Numbered from the stretch's first letter, positions 7,601-14,356 are shown. The stretch is 26,597 nt of DNA from Candidatus Aminicenantota bacterium (GCA_027365515.1 DAHXMK010000056.1:1-26597); one strand, 5' to 3'. Translations and numbers: made by a program. The notes: a model not told the origin generated them from the letters alone.

Positions 7601-9711
7601 TCTTTCTCAATGTCGCGCTTGAGCATCGCCTCGAGGCTCTCGTACCCCAGCATCTTCACGAGCGCGGGGTTGGCCATGGCCGGCTTTCCTTCCGGAGTTG
7701 ATACGTATATGCCCTCGGCTATGCCCTCGAAAACGGCCCGGTATTTCTCCTCGCTTTCCCGGAGCGCCTGCTCGGCCAGGTTCCGCCGCTCCTTGTCCTG
7801 CATCGCCTTGATAGCGTACCCGAGATTCTGGCCTAGTCCGGCAAGGAGCGCCGATTCCTCTACCCCTATGGCCCCCGTCTCCTCGCCATAGACCATGATC
7901 GTTCCAAACACCTCCTCGCCGTGGATGATTGGAAAGGCGCAACTCGAGCAATAGCCCCTGGTCCTGGCCGCCTCGCGCCATGGAGCGTAATCGGGATCAT
8001 TGAGGCAATCGTTGAAGATGACCGGGCGCTTTTCTCGAATGGCCCTCCCCGTCGGGCCCATGCCATCCGGCGAGTCGTCCCAGCGAATCACCATGTTCTC
8101 AAGGTATCCGTCCTCGAATCCCACCGATGCTTCGGATACGACTCGGCCGTCGGGCTTCTTCATGCCGGTCCAAGCCATCTTGAAGCCGCCGTCCTCGACG
8201 AGCGCCTGGCAGGTCTTTCGAAGAAGGGAAACCCGTTCCGGCTCCCTCGCGACGAGCTCGTTGACCTTGGAGATCGTCTTGTAGAAGCGGCTTAACCTGA
8301 GGACCTTCTCCTCGGCCCGCCTCTGCTCGGTGACGTCAAGGGCGATCAACCCGACGTAGCGCGGGCCTCCGTCCGTTCCGCTTATGAGGAACCTGTTGAT
8401 GAACCTTTTCCTTGGACCAGACCGGTGATGAATCAACATCTCTTCGGTTTCCGCGCGGCCAGTCTCGATAGCCCGTCTGTCTCCAGCCAGAAGCTTTTCC
8501 GCGTCTTCTTTAGTAAAACAATCAGAAGGCGTTTTGCCGATGTAGTCGGCGCGTTTCAGGCCGGTCGCCGACTCCCAAGCCTCGTTCATATAGATGTATC
8601 GCCCATCGAGGTTCCGAATCACCGCAACGCCGGGAAGGCTTCCCATGAAGCTCTCGAACCGGGCGCGCGCCTCTGCCGCCTCCTTCAGTGCCGCGGCCCG
8701 CTCGCGTTCCAACTCATAAAGCTGCTTGTAATCTTCTTTCCCGCGCGCTTTGTAGATGAAGCCGGCGCCGAACATCGCCAAGAGCGCCAGGGAGACGACG
8801 GCGATCGTCTCCACCGCGGCATCCTTGCGCGCGCCATCGAACATCTCGTGGCGGTCAATCTTGGCCACTAACTCCCATGGCGAATTCTCAACCGGTGTTA
8901 ATTCGGCGATCACCTCGGCGCCCCGGTAATCCACCCCCTCGAAGTGGCCGGTCCTCCCCGATGCCGCCTGCGCGGCCGGAAGCGTTGTTTGGCTGAGAGG
9001 CGAACGGAGAGAGAGAGCCGCGTTGGGATTGAAGCGAAGCGGATTCAAATAGACCGCGTCGTTCCCGCTCTTCTCGACAAGCAGGATTTCCGCGCTCGAG
9101 CTCGGCACCGGCCACTGCCCGATGAAAGGGAATAGAAACGTCGAGGGGTCGCATCTGATTACAAGAACCTGCACGGTCTCCTTGGCAGCCACCGGCGCCA
9201 CGGCGTCAATGACGATCCCCCCCTCTCCTCCCAGCTTGAACAAGTCTCCCAGAAGAGGCTTTCCGCCTTCCACCGCCTCTTTTATCTCGCCGAGCGTCGT
9301 CCGATCAACCACTGCATCGGCCCCAGCGCCGGCAAGGACCTCCCCGGTTGACGAAGTAAGAAAGACGGCGCGGTCGCCGAAGGTCTCCATCGCCAGTTTG
9401 AGCCTCTCTTCGATCTCTCGCTTGGCTTCGGAAGGGCTGCCTGAGCCTTCAAGCCCGCCCACGGCCTTGATGAAAAGGGGGCTTCCCGCGATATCGGTAA
9501 CGTGTTCCAGCCTATCGCTCCGCCAACGTTGAACCGCTTTGGCCTTGATCGCCGCTATCGCGGCGACTTGTTCGAACGCCCTGGCGCGCGCTGACGCCCG
9601 CTCGTTCCGCAGAAAAAGCGCTCCTCCACCGGCGCTGACGGCCACTATGATGATGATCAGCACCGCCAGCCGCTTTCGAGTAAGGGCCACGAAGCCTCTC
9701 GCCTTGTCCAT
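4636..9711 (-). CDS. Giant membrane-bound hybrid histidine kinase: 5 PAS, 2 GAF, HisKA, HATPase, receiver
   Basis: The start is ATG at 9711, with GGAGG 7 bases upstream, giving 1691 residues. TM1 (about 15-34) and TM2 (about 303-320) enclose a 270-residue extracytoplasmic sensor that looks like a Cache/CHASE type. Then come PAS1 (350-465), GAF1 (475-640, with CSSCAFPI), PAS2 (652-768), GAF2 (785-935), PAS3 (945-1055), PAS4 (1065-1178) and PAS5 (1188-1302). The dimerisation/phospho-acceptor domain has His1328 in GIAHDFNN. The ATPase has the N box NLCVNARDAM (Asn1440), DTGMG and KGTGLGLS. A C-terminal receiver (1568-1685) has its acceptor Asp1618 in ITDIVMP and Lys at KPY. It autophosphorylates and relays internally, then likely to the downstream zinc-ribbon receiver. 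Membrane anchoring plus five PAS and two GAF domains implies integration of several signals. Confidence 0.93.
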   Translation of the reverse strand: MDKARGFVALTRKRLAVLIIIIVAVSAGGGALFLRNERASARARAFEQVAAIAAIKAKAVQRWRSDRLEHVTDIAGSPLFIKAVGGLEGSGSPSEAKREIEERLKLAMETFGDRAVFLTSSTGEVLAGAGADAVVDRTTLGEIKEAVEGGKPLLGDLFKLGGEGGIVIDAVAPVAAKETVQVLVIRCDPSTFLFPFIGQWPVPSSSAEILLVEKSGNDAVYLNPLRFNPNAALSLRSPLSQTTLPAAQAASGRTGHFEGVDYRGAEVIAELTPVENSPWELVAKIDRHEMFDGARKDAAVETIAVVSLALLAMFGAGFIYKARGKEDYKQLYELERERAAALKEAAEARARFESFMGSLPGVAVIRNLDGRYIYMNEAWESATGLKRADYIGKTPSDCFTKEDAEKLLAGDRRAIETGRAETEEMLIHHRSGPRKRFINRFLISGTDGGPRYVGLIALDVTEQRRAEEKVLRLSRFYKTISKVNELVAREPERVSLLRKTCQALVEDGGFKMAWTGMKKPDGRVVSEASVGFEDGYLENMVIRWDDSPDGMGPTGRAIREKRPVIFNDCLNDPDYAPWREAARTRGYCSSCAFPIIHGEEVFGTIMVYGEETGAIGVEESALLAGLGQNLGYAIKAMQDKERRNLAEQALRESEEKYRAVFEGIAEGIYVSTPEGKPAMANPALVKMLGYESLEAMLKRDIEKEGYVDPSERRRFEELIQRDGIVRDFHTEWRKADGTPIRVVENAKAVRDKSGRIIAYEGTVRDVTDKELAEEHLAHSQRIQSVLNNILRVALGEKSLSEILQESLNEILSVPWLELSPKGAVFVTEGNLLLLCAQVNMPDVLLTKCEGVAPGECLCGRAFADGQIVFADHLDERHETTYEGIVPHGHYCVPIMSAGEVNGVLCLYVKEGHVDREEERETLLAISNALAGIIRRKRAEQELKASEERYRETLDIMMEGCQIIGHDWKYLYLNDAVARQAGRSIGEMLGKTMFEVFPGIENTPTFALLKRCMEGHIQDRVENEWEQNGDARYFDLSVQPVPDGLFILSIDITDRKRAELFLKESEDRYRDLVENSQDLICTHDLDGVIMTVNRALVKALGYEPEEVVGGNLAGFLAPGSKALFPAYLKEIRERGEANGFMAIIAKSGRKLIWSYSNTLRVEGVEKPVVRGLAHDVTEQHKVEAALKESEEQFRSFFKNNPAASYIAAASGQLMECNEAFIGLFGFASKDDALNASLSELYARPEERQAFLDEIASKKRIALRETTYKRVDGNPVHVIETVTGVFDGEGKLNGAVGFLLDVTDKRVLEGQLRQAQRMEAVGELAAGIAHDFNNVLMAVQGASELLAKTIEQGKPGYKEVVTIQRASERAALITRQLLGFARKTVLEPVPLDPNELITGLLPMVQRLLPETIKVEFIEAPDAGFINADKGQMGQVLMNLCVNARDAMQRGGTLTIEIENVLINGSYIEAHPWAKPGRYVLITVTDTGMGMKSDVLQKIFDPFFTTKPQGKGTGLGLSMAYGIVKQHDGMINVYSEPGVGTTFKIYLPMTERRASAVGTKVIRGVNGGHETILVVEDDKEVRNIVVEVLMSLGYKVLYASDGAEGLKVLRNSDKIDLVITDIVMPKMGGKELREATRRMNPSVRFIFTSGYTENVVHHDFILDKGVAFLSKPYGIDVLARKVREILDRREEMRK

Positions 9712-9730
9712 GATGAAGCCTCCTTCCAAG

Positions 9731-9759
9731 AGTCTAGCCGCAAAGCGCCCCCAAGGCAA
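9731..9759 (-). promoter_or_regulatory. Candidate sigma-70-type promoter of the giant kinase gene
   Basis: Reading leftward, TTGCCT (9759-9754) and TAGACT (9736-9731) are separated by 17 bases. Each matches four of six consensus positions, and the start codon is 20 bases past the -10 box. Spacing is ideal but the boxes are imperfect. Confidence 0.45.
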
Positions 9760-9810
9760 CCCCCGGCGGCAAGGGAAAAAGGCCAATAGCCAAGCGTGGC
9801 CCTTTTCCTC

Positions 9811-9840
9811 TTGACAAGGGCGCCGTCGCGGAAGTAGGCT
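9811..9840 (+). promoter_or_regulatory. Candidate promoter TTGACA-N18-TAGGCT
   Basis: A perfect -35 hexamer TTGACA (9811-9816) is followed after 18 bases by TAGGCT (9835-9840). The same layout with the same -10 box recurs at 12828-12857, which raises confidence. It would drive the small ORF, the MBL-fold gene and the patatin gene, with a long leader. Confidence 0.5.
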
Positions 9841-9992
9841 TTCGCCTTAGGCCTCTGACTTTCAACTGGGGGAGCCGTGGCGATGGAGCCGGAGGCGCGC
9901 CATTGCTTTGTCCAGGCACCGGGGGAGGTGCCTTTGCAGCGCCCGCGCGCGGCCGTTGGTCGGCGGCTCGCGAGCAAGGAAAGAGGGATGAC

Positions 9993-10094
9993 ATGCCGCT
10001 GATTCAACTTGCCTGGCTCGCCAACGGCAAACAGTCCGCCCTCAAACCCGAGGAGTACATAACCATACCAGTCGAATACAGGGTGTTTGAGTGA
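9993..10094 (+). CDS. Possible 33-residue small protein, unknown
   Basis: ATG at 9993 follows GAGGG with 5 bases between. The predicted peptide begins MPLIQLAWLANGK and ends PVEYRVFE. It lies between the candidate promoter at 9811 and the MBL-fold gene, 52 bases before that gene's start. No family is recognised. It might be a true small protein, a leader peptide, or chance; with this length, coding status cannot be settled from one sequence. Confidence 0.35.
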   Translation: MPLIQLAWLANGKQSALKPEEYITIPVEYRVFE

Positions 10095-10146
10095 AGGGGC
10101 GTCCACCCGAAGATATCAAGGAGGGAATTGACCATCGGAGGAAGCT

Positions 10147-11106
10147 ATGCTGCGCAAAGTATTGACTCGATTCAGGGCGTATCAATTGGGAACAGAGGGG
10201 TCCTCGTTCTCCTACCTTGCTGACGGGTACTTTACACTAATAGAAGCACGGCTAAATGATGCGAGTACACCGACTCTAGCTAATGAACTAGAAGCATGTG
10301 ATAAGAAACTAATTGATTGTTTGCACATCACGAGTTGGGATAAGGACCATTGCGAGCCATCAGAACTGAAACTGATCCTAACCGAGTTGGCACCATCGAA
10401 GATTGAGTACCCTGGATATGAACCGCATACGGAAGCTGCCGAGGAATCTCTTCGAATCATTTCTGCATATGCAGGTTCCCCAAAACGTCCTGGGGTCACG
10501 CCGACCAAGCAAAAGGTGGACCCTAGCTATATAAAGAAGTTGGCAGCAGCGAACTCCTTTGCCTACCAGGATGTAATTTACCATCCCAAATTCCTCACTG
10601 AAGATAACTCGAACGATAACTCAACCGTGAAGTTATTTCGCAGAGGATGCTTTAACCTAGCAAGTTTTGGAGACGTAGAAAGCGAAGATATATCAAGCTA
10701 TCTCCGTGAAGACGGAATCCTGAAAGGGGAAGTGGACGTAATGATTCTGGCTCATCATGGTGCCGATAATGGTTTCACAACAAAGAAGTTTCTTGAACGC
10801 GTACATCCCACGGTCGCCATTTGTAGCAGCAACTACGATAACCAATTCGAACATCCCCGAGAGGAAATTCGCGAACTTCTTCACGAACTTGGAATTCCTA
10901 TCTTCACTACAAAGACTGGGGATATAGTGATTCGATCGCTTGATCCACATACGAAGAAGTTCACGGTCATCAACCTCATCGCAAACTCCGAAGAAGTCTC
11001 AAGCACCAATACATATACATCCAAGAAAAGCCAATATCTAATCCATAACGACGATACCCTGCGTGATCGAAGAGCAGTACATCCCCAATGGCCAAGACAG
11101 CGATAG
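10147..11106 (+). CDS. ComEC-like metallo-beta-lactamase-fold hydrolase, atypical metal motif
   Basis: The protein has 319 residues; GGAGG is 5 bases before the ATG. It looks like the soluble MBL domain of ComEC/Rec2 proteins: SSFSYLADGYFTLIEA near the N-terminus, the metal motif ITSWDKDHC (Asp65, Asp67, His68), ASFGDVE (Asp176), LAHHGADNG (His203/His204), and FEHPREEI (His236). In ComEC the first motif usually reads THPDADH or SHPDKDH; here Ser63 replaces the first histidine, so metal binding may be altered. No signal peptide or membrane segment is seen, so it is probably cytosolic. One sampled line is about 45 % GC, against about 70 % in the next gene, a sign of separate ancestry. The patatin gene starts 9 bases after it, with its ribosome-binding site overlapping this stop. 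Substrate (nucleic acid, nucleotide, lipid or other) is unknown. Confidence 0.75.
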   Translation: MLRKVLTRFRAYQLGTEGSSFSYLADGYFTLIEARLNDASTPTLANELEACDKKLIDCLHITSWDKDHCEPSELKLILTELAPSKIEYPGYEPHTEAAEESLRIISAYAGSPKRPGVTPTKQKVDPSYIKKLAAANSFAYQDVIYHPKFLTEDNSNDNSTVKLFRRGCFNLASFGDVESEDISSYLREDGILKGEVDVMILAHHGADNGFTTKKFLERVHPTVAICSSNYDNQFEHPREEIRELLHELGIPIFTTKTGDIVIRSLDPHTKKFTVINLIANSEEVSSTNTYTSKKSQYLIHNDDTLRDRRAVHPQWPRQR

Positions 11107-11115
11107 GAGGAAGCC

Positions 11116-12447
11116 ATGTCCCTCGGTCTAGCATTATCGGGCGGCGGTTCTCGGGCGGCGGCGTTCCACCGTGGCACGCTGAAGGGGCTTCAGGAAGTCG
11201 GGCTCCTCGACGGCGTGGAAGTCGCCTCCACGGTCTCGGGCGGGTCGCTATTCGGCGCGGCGTGGGTGGTGGCCAAGAATAACAACACCGGGCTTGACGC
11301 CTTCCTCGCGATAATGGCCAACGAGCTTGAAAAGGGCTTCGTCGCTCGCGCCCTCGCCTCCTGGAACATCCTCAAGCTCCCGTTGCCCGGCTACGACCGC
11401 ACCGATCTCTTCGCCGACGCCTTCGACAAGATATTCTTCAACGGCATGAAGCTCGAAGCTCTGCCCGACAGGCCGGCCCTCTGCCTCAACACGACCGTCC
11501 TCAACACCGGCCAGGTCGGCAAGTTCACCAAGACGGGCTTTCAGACCTCCGGGCGCTACAAGCATTACAAGAAGCCGCTCCCCCTCCAACACGTCCCGCA
11601 GCTCGCCTCCTTCCCCGTCGCCCGCGCCGTCGCCGCCTCCGCCGCCTTCCCCATCGGCCTCAATCCGGTCAACCTTCGGCGCGGCAAGGAACTTCCCCAA
11701 GGCTGGGGCGAGGGAACGGAAGTCGAGCAACTGGACTCTCTCCAGTTGACCGACGGCGGCGTCCTCGAAAACATGGGCGTCCAGACGATTCTCGACACGC
11801 CTGGGCTGCGCTGCTGGGACCTGATCGTCAGCGACGCCGGAACGGCGGAGGGGCTCTGGAGGCCGACGCTTTGGGATCGCGTCCAGAGCGGCCTGATGGG
11901 GGCCATATCCAGCGAAATCTTGAAGGCCGTCAGCGTTCTGATGAACAACAAGAACGACCGTCATACGCGATTCGACACCGTCGCCGCCCTCGAAGCCTCC
12001 TGGATGGCCGCCTCCATCGCCCCGCCCCGGCCATGGCCCATGCCCGGCATCGAGGAGATGCTCGAAGACGAGGTGCTGAGAAAACATATCGCCCCCTCCC
12101 CGCCGAGGCGCCGCAAGCTTCTCATGCCCCGCGTGGACCAGAACTGGGAAGACCTTCTCTCCTCCATGCCTCGCTGGCGCCTCGTCGAGCTGGGCGCGGC
12201 GCCGGACGACGCCAGGAAGTGGACCGACACAAAGGACGCCGGCGCCGTCGAGAAATTCCTGACTTCGCGCAGGATAAACCTCGCTCCCGCCAAGGCCATC
12301 TACGACAACGACCTCAAGGGACGCCAGGGCGTTGACACATGCAACGCCGTCTCCACCAACTTCACCGCACTCAAGCAAGAAGAGATCACCGCCCTATACC
12401 ACCACGCAAGATGGCAGGTACACCTGCTGAAGGAGATTTATTGGTGA
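11116..12447 (+). CDS. Patatin-like phospholipase
   Basis: The protein has 443 residues; AGGAGG overlaps the preceding stop, 5 bases before ATG. The N-terminus has the patatin oxyanion loop LALSGGGSRAA (residues 5-15), the nucleophile region STVSGGS (Ser41 by alignment with GxSxG; the first Gly is replaced by Thr, as in some bacterial patatins), and the catalytic Asp213 in LTDGGVLENMG. These make a Ser-Asp dyad for acyl hydrolysis of membrane lipids. Residues 230-443 are a C-terminal region of unclear type. No signal peptide is seen, so the enzyme likely acts at the inner membrane from the cytosol. It is almost certainly co-transcribed with the MBL-fold gene. Bacterial patatins serve as toxins secreted into hosts, as abortive-infection effectors, or in lipid turnover; context here does not decide. 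Confidence 0.88.
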   Translation: MSLGLALSGGGSRAAAFHRGTLKGLQEVGLLDGVEVASTVSGGSLFGAAWVVAKNNNTGLDAFLAIMANELEKGFVARALASWNILKLPLPGYDRTDLFADAFDKIFFNGMKLEALPDRPALCLNTTVLNTGQVGKFTKTGFQTSGRYKHYKKPLPLQHVPQLASFPVARAVAASAAFPIGLNPVNLRRGKELPQGWGEGTEVEQLDSLQLTDGGVLENMGVQTILDTPGLRCWDLIVSDAGTAEGLWRPTLWDRVQSGLMGAISSEILKAVSVLMNNKNDRHTRFDTVAALEASWMAASIAPPRPWPMPGIEEMLEDEVLRKHIAPSPPRRRKLLMPRVDQNWEDLLSSMPRWRLVELGAAPDDARKWTDTKDAGAVEKFLTSRRINLAPAKAIYDNDLKGRQGVDTCNAVSTNFTALKQEEITALYHHARWQVHLLKEIYW

Positions 12448-12522
12448 GGCAAGAATATGAAAGCGTAAGAGAAACCGCCGCGAGACCGCCTGCATATGCT
12501 TCTAACGCGCTATCTTGCCGGG

Positions 12523-12775
12523 CGGAACGTTGCGCATGGCATTCCAACCGCCATGGGACGGGCTCCGAACTTTCCGAACGGGATTCTTGCGGGCTGGAAG
12601 AGCTTGCGGAAGTTTCCGCAAGCCCTTCTCGCGTGTTAGGACGCCGCGCCGAAATCTCCGCACGCGGGGGAAACGGGCCGAAGCGATGATGCGGAAACTT
12701 CCGAATTGCAGTATCACCGGCCGGGCTGCGTTGCGAAAGCTTCCGAAGGCCAATATTACCGGCGAGAAGTCTTTG
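12523..12775. repeat. Six diverged 42-bp tandem units with core CGGAAACTTCCG
   Basis: Core motifs end at 12534, 12576, 12618, 12660, 12703 and 12745, so the period is 42 bases (with one 1-base slide of the motif). Cores read CGGAACGTTGCG, CCGAACTTTCCG, CGGAAGTTTCCG, CCGAAATCTCCG, CGGAAACTTCCG and CGAAAGCTTCCG. The best is a near-perfect inverted repeat. The 30 bases between cores are strongly diverged, although the last two units share a TATTACCGGC/TATCACCGGC segment and a preceding TTG or ATG. In frame, the last units encode RKLPNCSITGRAA and RKLPKANITGEKS, but no convincing gene start exists. A weak seventh unit may follow. Not a CRISPR: the conserved part is only about 12 bases. Confidence 0.75.
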
Positions 12776-12827
12776 CCGGCGTTTTTTGCGCCGCCGGCCC
12801 GGCCATCGTGCCGGCCCCGGAGCTCCC

Positions 12828-12857
12828 TTGACGCCTGATAATCCGCCGGTGTAGGCT
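12828..12857 (+). promoter_or_regulatory. Candidate promoter TTGACG-N18-TAGGCT
   Basis: TTGACG (12828-12833) and TAGGCT (12852-12857) lie 18 bases apart, 46 bases before the ATG of the next gene. Box sequence and spacing match the candidate at 9811-9840. Position just upstream of a gene with a strong ribosome-binding site supports function. Confidence 0.55.
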
Positions 12858-12903
12858 GTCCTCGTCACGAACCACGCCATAACCCAAAAGGAGGGATAGC
12901 ACG

Positions 12904-13590
12904 ATGATGATGCCCGATGGAAACATGGCAGCCGAAGTGATTCTGGACACGTACGGAGAGTATCTTCTCGCGAGGCTCGAAGCGAAGAAGGAGCTTGGCG
13001 CCCTCAAGGAGGCCTTCCAGCCCCAGCAGGAAGCGCTGCGCAAGAGGCTGGACGCGCAACGCGCCATGGAGAGGGCCGTTCAGCACGCCCTCGCGGCTCG
13101 GGACGACGCCGACATGACGCTTGACGACGCCGTGCGCCGGTTCGCGCTCGCGATTCTCTCCGCCAACCACAACAACCGCAAGTCCCCCGATTTCGTCAAA
13201 TATTTTCCAAAAGGCCTGACGGCGGTAACCCTCGCGCCCCTGACCGAAGAGCTGATCGGCGTGGGCAAGATTCTCGACCTTTTGGCATCCGAACCTAACC
13301 CGGCCCTGAAGGCTTTCGCGAGCGCCATCGCCCAGGCCGCCACCGCGCTCAAGGCCGGGATGGACGGATACGCCGGGGCGGACACGGCCGCCATCAACGC
13401 GGCCAACGCCACCCGCGCCCAGGGGCTTTTATGGCGCGACGCTTACCGCAAAATCTACGGCGAGCTTCTCGCCCTTTATCCCGGTGACAAGCCCTTCGTC
13501 GAGTCTTTTTTCAAAAAGGGGGCCAAACCCAAGAAGGGCAACGGCAGCGGAGACATAACCACGCCCAAGCCGCCCATGACGAAGGCATAA
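12904..13590 (+). CDS. Unrecognised helical protein
   Basis: The protein has 228 residues. AGGAGGG lies about 8 bases before the first of three close ATG codons (12904, 12907, 12910). No known domain was recognised. It is predicted to be mostly alpha-helical: an amphipathic, charged N-terminal half (residues 10-70, Glu/Lys/Arg/Ala-rich, coiled-coil-like, with LEAKKELGALKEAFQPQQ), a segment RRFALAILSANHNNRK (residues 84-99), an Ala-rich middle, and a conserved-looking end RDAYRKIYGELLALYP. The last 25 residues are Lys/Gly/Pro-rich and probably disordered. No signal peptide or membrane segment. It has its own candidate promoter and lies 172 bases before a phage-type lysozyme gene. A phage- or island-derived structural protein is one possibility; this is inference only. 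Confidence 0.7.
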   Translation: MMMPDGNMAAEVILDTYGEYLLARLEAKKELGALKEAFQPQQEALRKRLDAQRAMERAVQHALAARDDADMTLDDAVRRFALAILSANHNNRKSPDFVKYFPKGLTAVTLAPLTEELIGVGKILDLLASEPNPALKAFASAIAQAATALKAGMDGYAGADTAAINAANATRAQGLLWRDAYRKIYGELLALYPGDKPFVESFFKKGAKPKKGNGSGDITTPKPPMTKA

Positions 13591-13628
13591 GGGATATTCG
13601 CAAGCAAGGCGCGAAGAAGACAAAGAAA

Positions 13629-13656
13629 GTGACTCGTGATTCGTGACCAGCGATTA
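13629..13656 (+). repeat. Short direct-repeat tract GTGACTCGTGATTCGTGACC, related to a tract near 17380
   Basis: The tract repeats the words CGTGA and GTGA. It resembles the reverse complement of 17369-17391, which reads GTGACTCGTGACTGGTGATT. Both lie between genes, in opposite orientations. Confidence 0.5.
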
Positions 13657-13762
13657 GCGCAGGAAAGGCGGGAGGGCCGCCGGGAGCCAACGCCCCTGAA
13701 GCTCTCCCGCCGGTAACTCGTTCTTGATATCTTCTTGACATGGCATAAAGGAGGGGGCGGTC

Positions 13763-14257
13763 GTGGCAATGACGATGAGCGAGGGCGGGAAGAGGAAGCT
13801 GGCCGAGTGGGAGGGAATTCGTCTGACGGCCTACAAGGACGTGGCGGGATACCCGACAATCGGCGCGGGCCATCTGTTGACAAAGGACGAGCGCTCATCG
13901 GGGAAGATTTTCATCGGCGGCGAAGCGGTTCCCTACGCCGGCGGCTTGACGGAGCAACAGGCGCTCGGCCTTCTCGCGCAGGAGTTGATGATTTTCGAGC
14001 AGGCGGTCAGCAAGGGTGTCACCGTCCCCCTGACCCAGAACCAGCACGATGCCCTCGTTTGCTTTGCCTACAACATCGGCCCCAACGCCTTCAGACACAG
14101 CACCCTTCTCAAACTTCTCAACAACCGCAACTACGCCGCCGTCCCCAAGCAGCTTCGCCGCTGGATCTACTCCGGCGGCAAGAAACTCAAAGGATTAATC
14201 AATAGACGAGAAAAAGAAGTAGAGATGTGGGAGTCTCAACCGACACTTTTACACTAG
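13763..14257 (+). CDS. Phage-type lysozyme, glycoside hydrolase family 24
   Basis: The protein has 164 residues. GTG at 13763 is chosen, 6-7 bases after AAGGAGGGGG; ATG codons at residues 3 and 5 are alternatives. The catalytic triad of T4/P21-type endolysins is present with exact spacing: Glu17 in EWEGIRLTAYKD, Asp26, and Thr32 in GYPTIGAGH. Further family features are LTEQQA, QNQHDALVCFAYNIGPNAF and RRWIYSGGKKLKGLINRR. It cleaves peptidoglycan between MurNAc and GlcNAc. No signal peptide or SAR-type membrane anchor is visible, and no holin, spanin or other phage gene is nearby, so it is a lone lysozyme, perhaps a phage remnant or domesticated. The family's usual length fits. Confidence 0.92.
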   Translation: MAMTMSEGGKRKLAEWEGIRLTAYKDVAGYPTIGAGHLLTKDERSSGKIFIGGEAVPYAGGLTEQQALGLLAQELMIFEQAVSKGVTVPLTQNQHDALVCFAYNIGPNAFRHSTLLKLLNNRNYAAVPKQLRRWIYSGGKKLKGLINRREKEVEMWESQPTLLH

Positions 14258-14328
14258 AACTGGAGCTGAAAGGGAAGCGGAATGGAAGGAAAGGAACATA
14301 CCTCGCCCTTTTTTTAGAAGGCGTAAGC

Positions 14329-14337
14329 TGCTATTAT
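14329..14337 (+). promoter_or_regulatory. Extended -10 candidate TGCTATTAT for the RiPP operon
   Basis: TGC plus TATTAT (14332-14337) lies 19 bases before the precursor start. A run of seven T (14309-14315) lies where a -35 box would be, so this would be an extended -10 promoter, or the T run may belong to a weak terminator of the lysozyme gene. Confidence 0.4.
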
Positions 14338-14356
14338 TTAACCTAAGGAGGATCCC

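Larger units (their letters stand above)
9712..10146. other. Divergent 435-base region between kinase gene and MBL-fold gene
   Basis: It holds candidate promoters in both directions (9731-9759 leftward, 9811-9840 rightward), a small GC hairpin (GGCACC/GGTGCC, about 9916-9933) and one small rightward ORF (9993-10094). Longer frames here overlap the kinase start or lack ribosome-binding sites and were not accepted. Confidence 0.5.
12448..12903. other. 456-base stretch without an accepted gene, mostly a 42-bp repeat array
   Basis: After the patatin stop there is a 7-bp inverted repeat (GGCAAGA at 12448, TCTTGCC at 12513), then the 42-bp array, then GC-rich sequence and a candidate promoter (12828-12857). 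Several overlapping frames are open on both strands across the array because each repeat is 42 bases, a multiple of three. None has a convincing ribosome-binding site and start. Confidence 0.5.

Noticed and set aside
9657..10106. 149-codon minus-strand frame across the kinase gene start
   Set aside because: It overlaps the kinase start in another frame and the intergenic region, has no ribosome-binding site and no recognisable domain.
11248..12378. Long open frame of 376 codons on the minus strand inside the patatin gene
   Set aside because: It lies opposite a gene with intact patatin motifs and good ribosome-binding site. High GC at third positions often leaves the antisense frame open, and its translation has no recognisable domain.
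12523..12775. CRISPR array
   Set aside because: The conserved part is about 12 bases and itself variable, far below CRISPR repeat length and identity; no cas gene is present.
12386..12880. Minus- and plus-strand open frames across the 42-bp array, with 14-residue peptide repeats (RKLP...ITG)
   Set aside because: A 42-base period keeps any frame open and repeats any translation. No ribosome-binding site with start codon was found, and divergence does not favour one frame clearly.
13735..13740. TTGACA -35 box before the lysozyme gene
   Set aside because: A -10 box at the right distance would fall on the ribosome-binding site and start codon, leaving no room for a transcript leader.
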